This document shows positions 62,720 to 64,000 of a stretch of DNA of 64,000 nucleotides, piece by piece. The notes under the pieces are model-generated. The model saw only the letters and a program-made list of their open reading frames with translations, was not told the origin of the DNA and did no database searches. Within the stretch, counting starts at the first letter, position 1, and every line of letters starts with the position of its first letter. This stretch comes from Nitzschia sp. DOCU1 (lineage: Eukaryota > Bacillariophyta > Bacillariophyceae > Bacillariales > Bacillariaceae), in the NCBI GenBank assembly GCA_951394045.1, contig OX596000.1, positions 372,001 through 436,000 on the forward strand, read 5' to 3'. A program made the translations under genes and the position numbers.

Positions 62720-64000
62720 GTGCACAAGTTTCGTATCCCAAACAGCTACTACATTCCGAAGGGAAAAATGAGACTGCTAAGCCCCCAACATTGGGCAAAG
62801 ACGCAGATAGGATCGCGCATGAAGAACGTCCATGGAACGGGCGAGACAACGACTGCTACTACAACGAAATTATTTTGGAACAATGGAAAGAACGAACTCG
62901 ACGTCGCGATTGGAGAAAGAGACAACTGTGCAACGTTCTTTATGGCACCAGGCTTCAACAAGTTCTCGGTGTTTTGCCAGGCGTGCAACGTTGACTACGG
63001 CGAATCTCTGGACGATCCCATCATGGCATGCGATACTCAGGTAGTAAGCGATGATGAGGACGACGACATCGATACATCGCCACCTCCCGAGCCACCAGTG
63101 CCTCCTAGGCAAAGGTCAACTTGGTGGTCACGAATCACTGGGTTGCCCATCACTCGAGAGAGGGCTGAGGCAGAGGAAAAGCAAGAACAAGAGGGTCCCA
63201 CGACGACCTCGTTCGACCTAAATGGGCCGACGGCGCCGGGGGAGCAAAGGCCGGTAGTAGTCGAGGAAGAAGAGGACAGGCAGCCTACAACAGCCGCCGC
63301 TCAACTACTTCGATACCACCAACGCTTCGGGCACATCAGCTTCGCCAAGCTTCAAAACATGGCCAAGCAAAACATTCTCCCAAGGGCATTGGCCGACTGT
63401 GCTGTGCCAGCATGCAGCGCATGCCTATTCGCAAAGGCAACAAGAAGAAATTGGAGATCCAAGAGGAGACTCGACTGGACCACGAAGAACCAAGCGACTA
63501 AACCAGGTGAAGTCGTATCGGTGGACCAACTAGTGTCCCCGATAATGGGGTTGGTGGCACAAGGTACTGGAAGACTGACGACTAAGCGTTACAGGTATGC
63601 TACAGTCTACGTCGACCAGTACTCTGGATACTCATTCGTATATCTGCAGAAAACAGCAAATGCCGAAGAGACGATAGCAGGGAAGAAAGCGTTCGAGGCA
63701 ATGGCTTGGCAGCATGGAGTGAGAATAAAATCTTACCACGCCGACAATGGGATATTTCGAGCAAATAAGTGGGTTGACGAATGCAGAAACAGCCAGCAAG
63801 TCCTCACCTTCGCTGGAGTTAATGCTCATCATACCAACGGACTGGCCGAGAGAAGAATCAGGTCGCTCCAGGACCTGACTCGTTCCCAACTGATCCATGC
63901 AAACCGACGATGGAAGATGGATGCGACGGTAAATTTGTGGCCGTACGCCATAAGAATGGCAAACGACGCAATTAACGAATCCCCTAATTTAAAATATAAG
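62720..64000 (+). CDS. pol: Copia pol, GAG-pre-integrase and integrase core, open at the right edge
   Basis: 427 codons without a stop to the last base. It begins VHKFRIPNSYYIPKGKMRLL then SPQHWAK (copia protease-linker signature). An acidic linker follows, then the zinc module LLRYHQRFGHISFAKL...CSACLFAK. The integrase core has VVSVDQLVSP (first Asp), YHADNGIF (second Asp) and GVNAHHTNGLAERRIRSL (catalytic Glu). It ends in WPYAIRMANDAINESPN. The frame differs by +1 from the preceding protease segment. RT and RNase H should continue beyond the window. Confidence 0.88.
   Translation, partial: MHKFRIPNSYYIPKGKMRLLSPQHWAKTQIGSRMKNVHGTGETTTATTTKLFWNNGKNELDVAIGERDNCATFFMAPGFNKFSVFCQACNVDYGESLDDPIMACDTQVVSDDEDDDIDTSPPPEPPVPPRQRSTWWSRITGLPITRERAEAEEKQEQEGPTTTSFDLNGPTAPGEQRPVVVEEEEDRQPTTAAAQLLRYHQRFGHISFAKLQNMAKQNILPRALADCAVPACSACLFAKATRRNWRSKRRLDWTTKNQATKPGEVVSVDQLVSPIMGLVAQGTGRLTTKRYRYATVYVDQYSGYSFVYLQKTANAEETIAGKKAFEAMAWQHGVRIKSYHADNGIFRANKWVDECRNSQQVLTFAGVNAHHTNGLAERRIRSLQDLTRSQLIHANRRWKMDATVNLWPYAIRMANDAINESPNLKYK

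Larger units (their letters stand above)
60505..64000 (+). mobile_element. Ty1/copia retrotransposon, 5' end displaced by the gypsy insertion, 3' end outside the window
   Basis: Order gag, protease, integrase (integrase before RT is the copia order). Only 64 bp of its leader lie right of the gypsy element; the rest should be left of 53585. Gag and protease share a frame but are split by a TGA; protease and integrase are in different frames with sequence missing between. RT and the 3' LTR lie beyond the window. Confidence 0.85.

Overview
This window is nuclear DNA from a eukaryotic microalga, most probably a pennate diatom. The evidence is short GT-AG introns (about 70-160 nt) in a minority of genes, a plastid-type isopentenyl-diphosphate isomerase whose leader carries an ASAF cleavage motif, eukaryotic housekeeping genes (BUD22, CWC24/RNF113, mL43, a Qa-SNARE, an ArfGAP), and LTR retrotransposons of the kinds common in diatoms. 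The species cannot be fixed from the sequence alone. Genes are dense, often head-to-head or tail-to-tail, and mostly intronless.

Layout. 0-1 kb: 3' end of a probable non-LTR retrotransposon ORF. 1.5-5.7 kb: a large multi-pass membrane protein, a secreted rhodanese and an interrupted coiled-coil gene. 6-7 kb: repeat-rich DNA. 7.1-14.8 kb: a WW-domain protein, a TKL-like kinase and a cupin/JmjC ribosomal-oxygenase homologue. 15.4-23.3 kb: three gamma-glutamylcyclotransferase-like paralogues with CWC24/RNF113 between the second and third. 23.7-34.7 kb: an O-fucosyltransferase-like protein, mL43, a family-2 glycosyltransferase, two tightly packed small genes, an EF-hand/nucleoside-monophosphate-kinase fusion, a Qa-SNARE and BUD22. 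35-36.9 kb: a foldback element and an acidic repeat membrane protein. 37.4-43.8 kb: three purple acid phosphatase paralogues. 44-53.2 kb: plastid IDI, two short-chain dehydrogenase paralogues, a cAMP-receptor-like seven-helix protein, a frameshifted FAR1/MULE-like gene and a protein fusing an ArfGAP zinc finger to a membrane-anchored alpha/beta hydrolase.

53.5-64 kb is a three-level nest of transposons. A Ty1/copia element runs off the right edge. A Ty3/gypsy element (53590-60499, 5-bp target duplication CCGAG, 619-bp LTRs) sits 64 bp upstream of the copia gag start. A 1162-bp TA-inserting DNA transposon (59092-60253) sits inside the gypsy 3' LTR. Subtracting that insert and its duplicated TA gives exactly 619 bp, the length of the 5' LTR. 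The DNA transposon carries a truncated helix-turn-helix transposase on the plus strand and a two-exon gene of unknown function on the minus strand, which shows only after splicing.

The most unusual items are the ArfGAP-hydrolase fusion, the spliced antisense gene in the DNA transposon, the EF-hand kinase fusion and the cyclotransferase-like family with Asp where the catalytic Glu is expected. Functional assignments rest on motif recognition by eye; no database search was possible.
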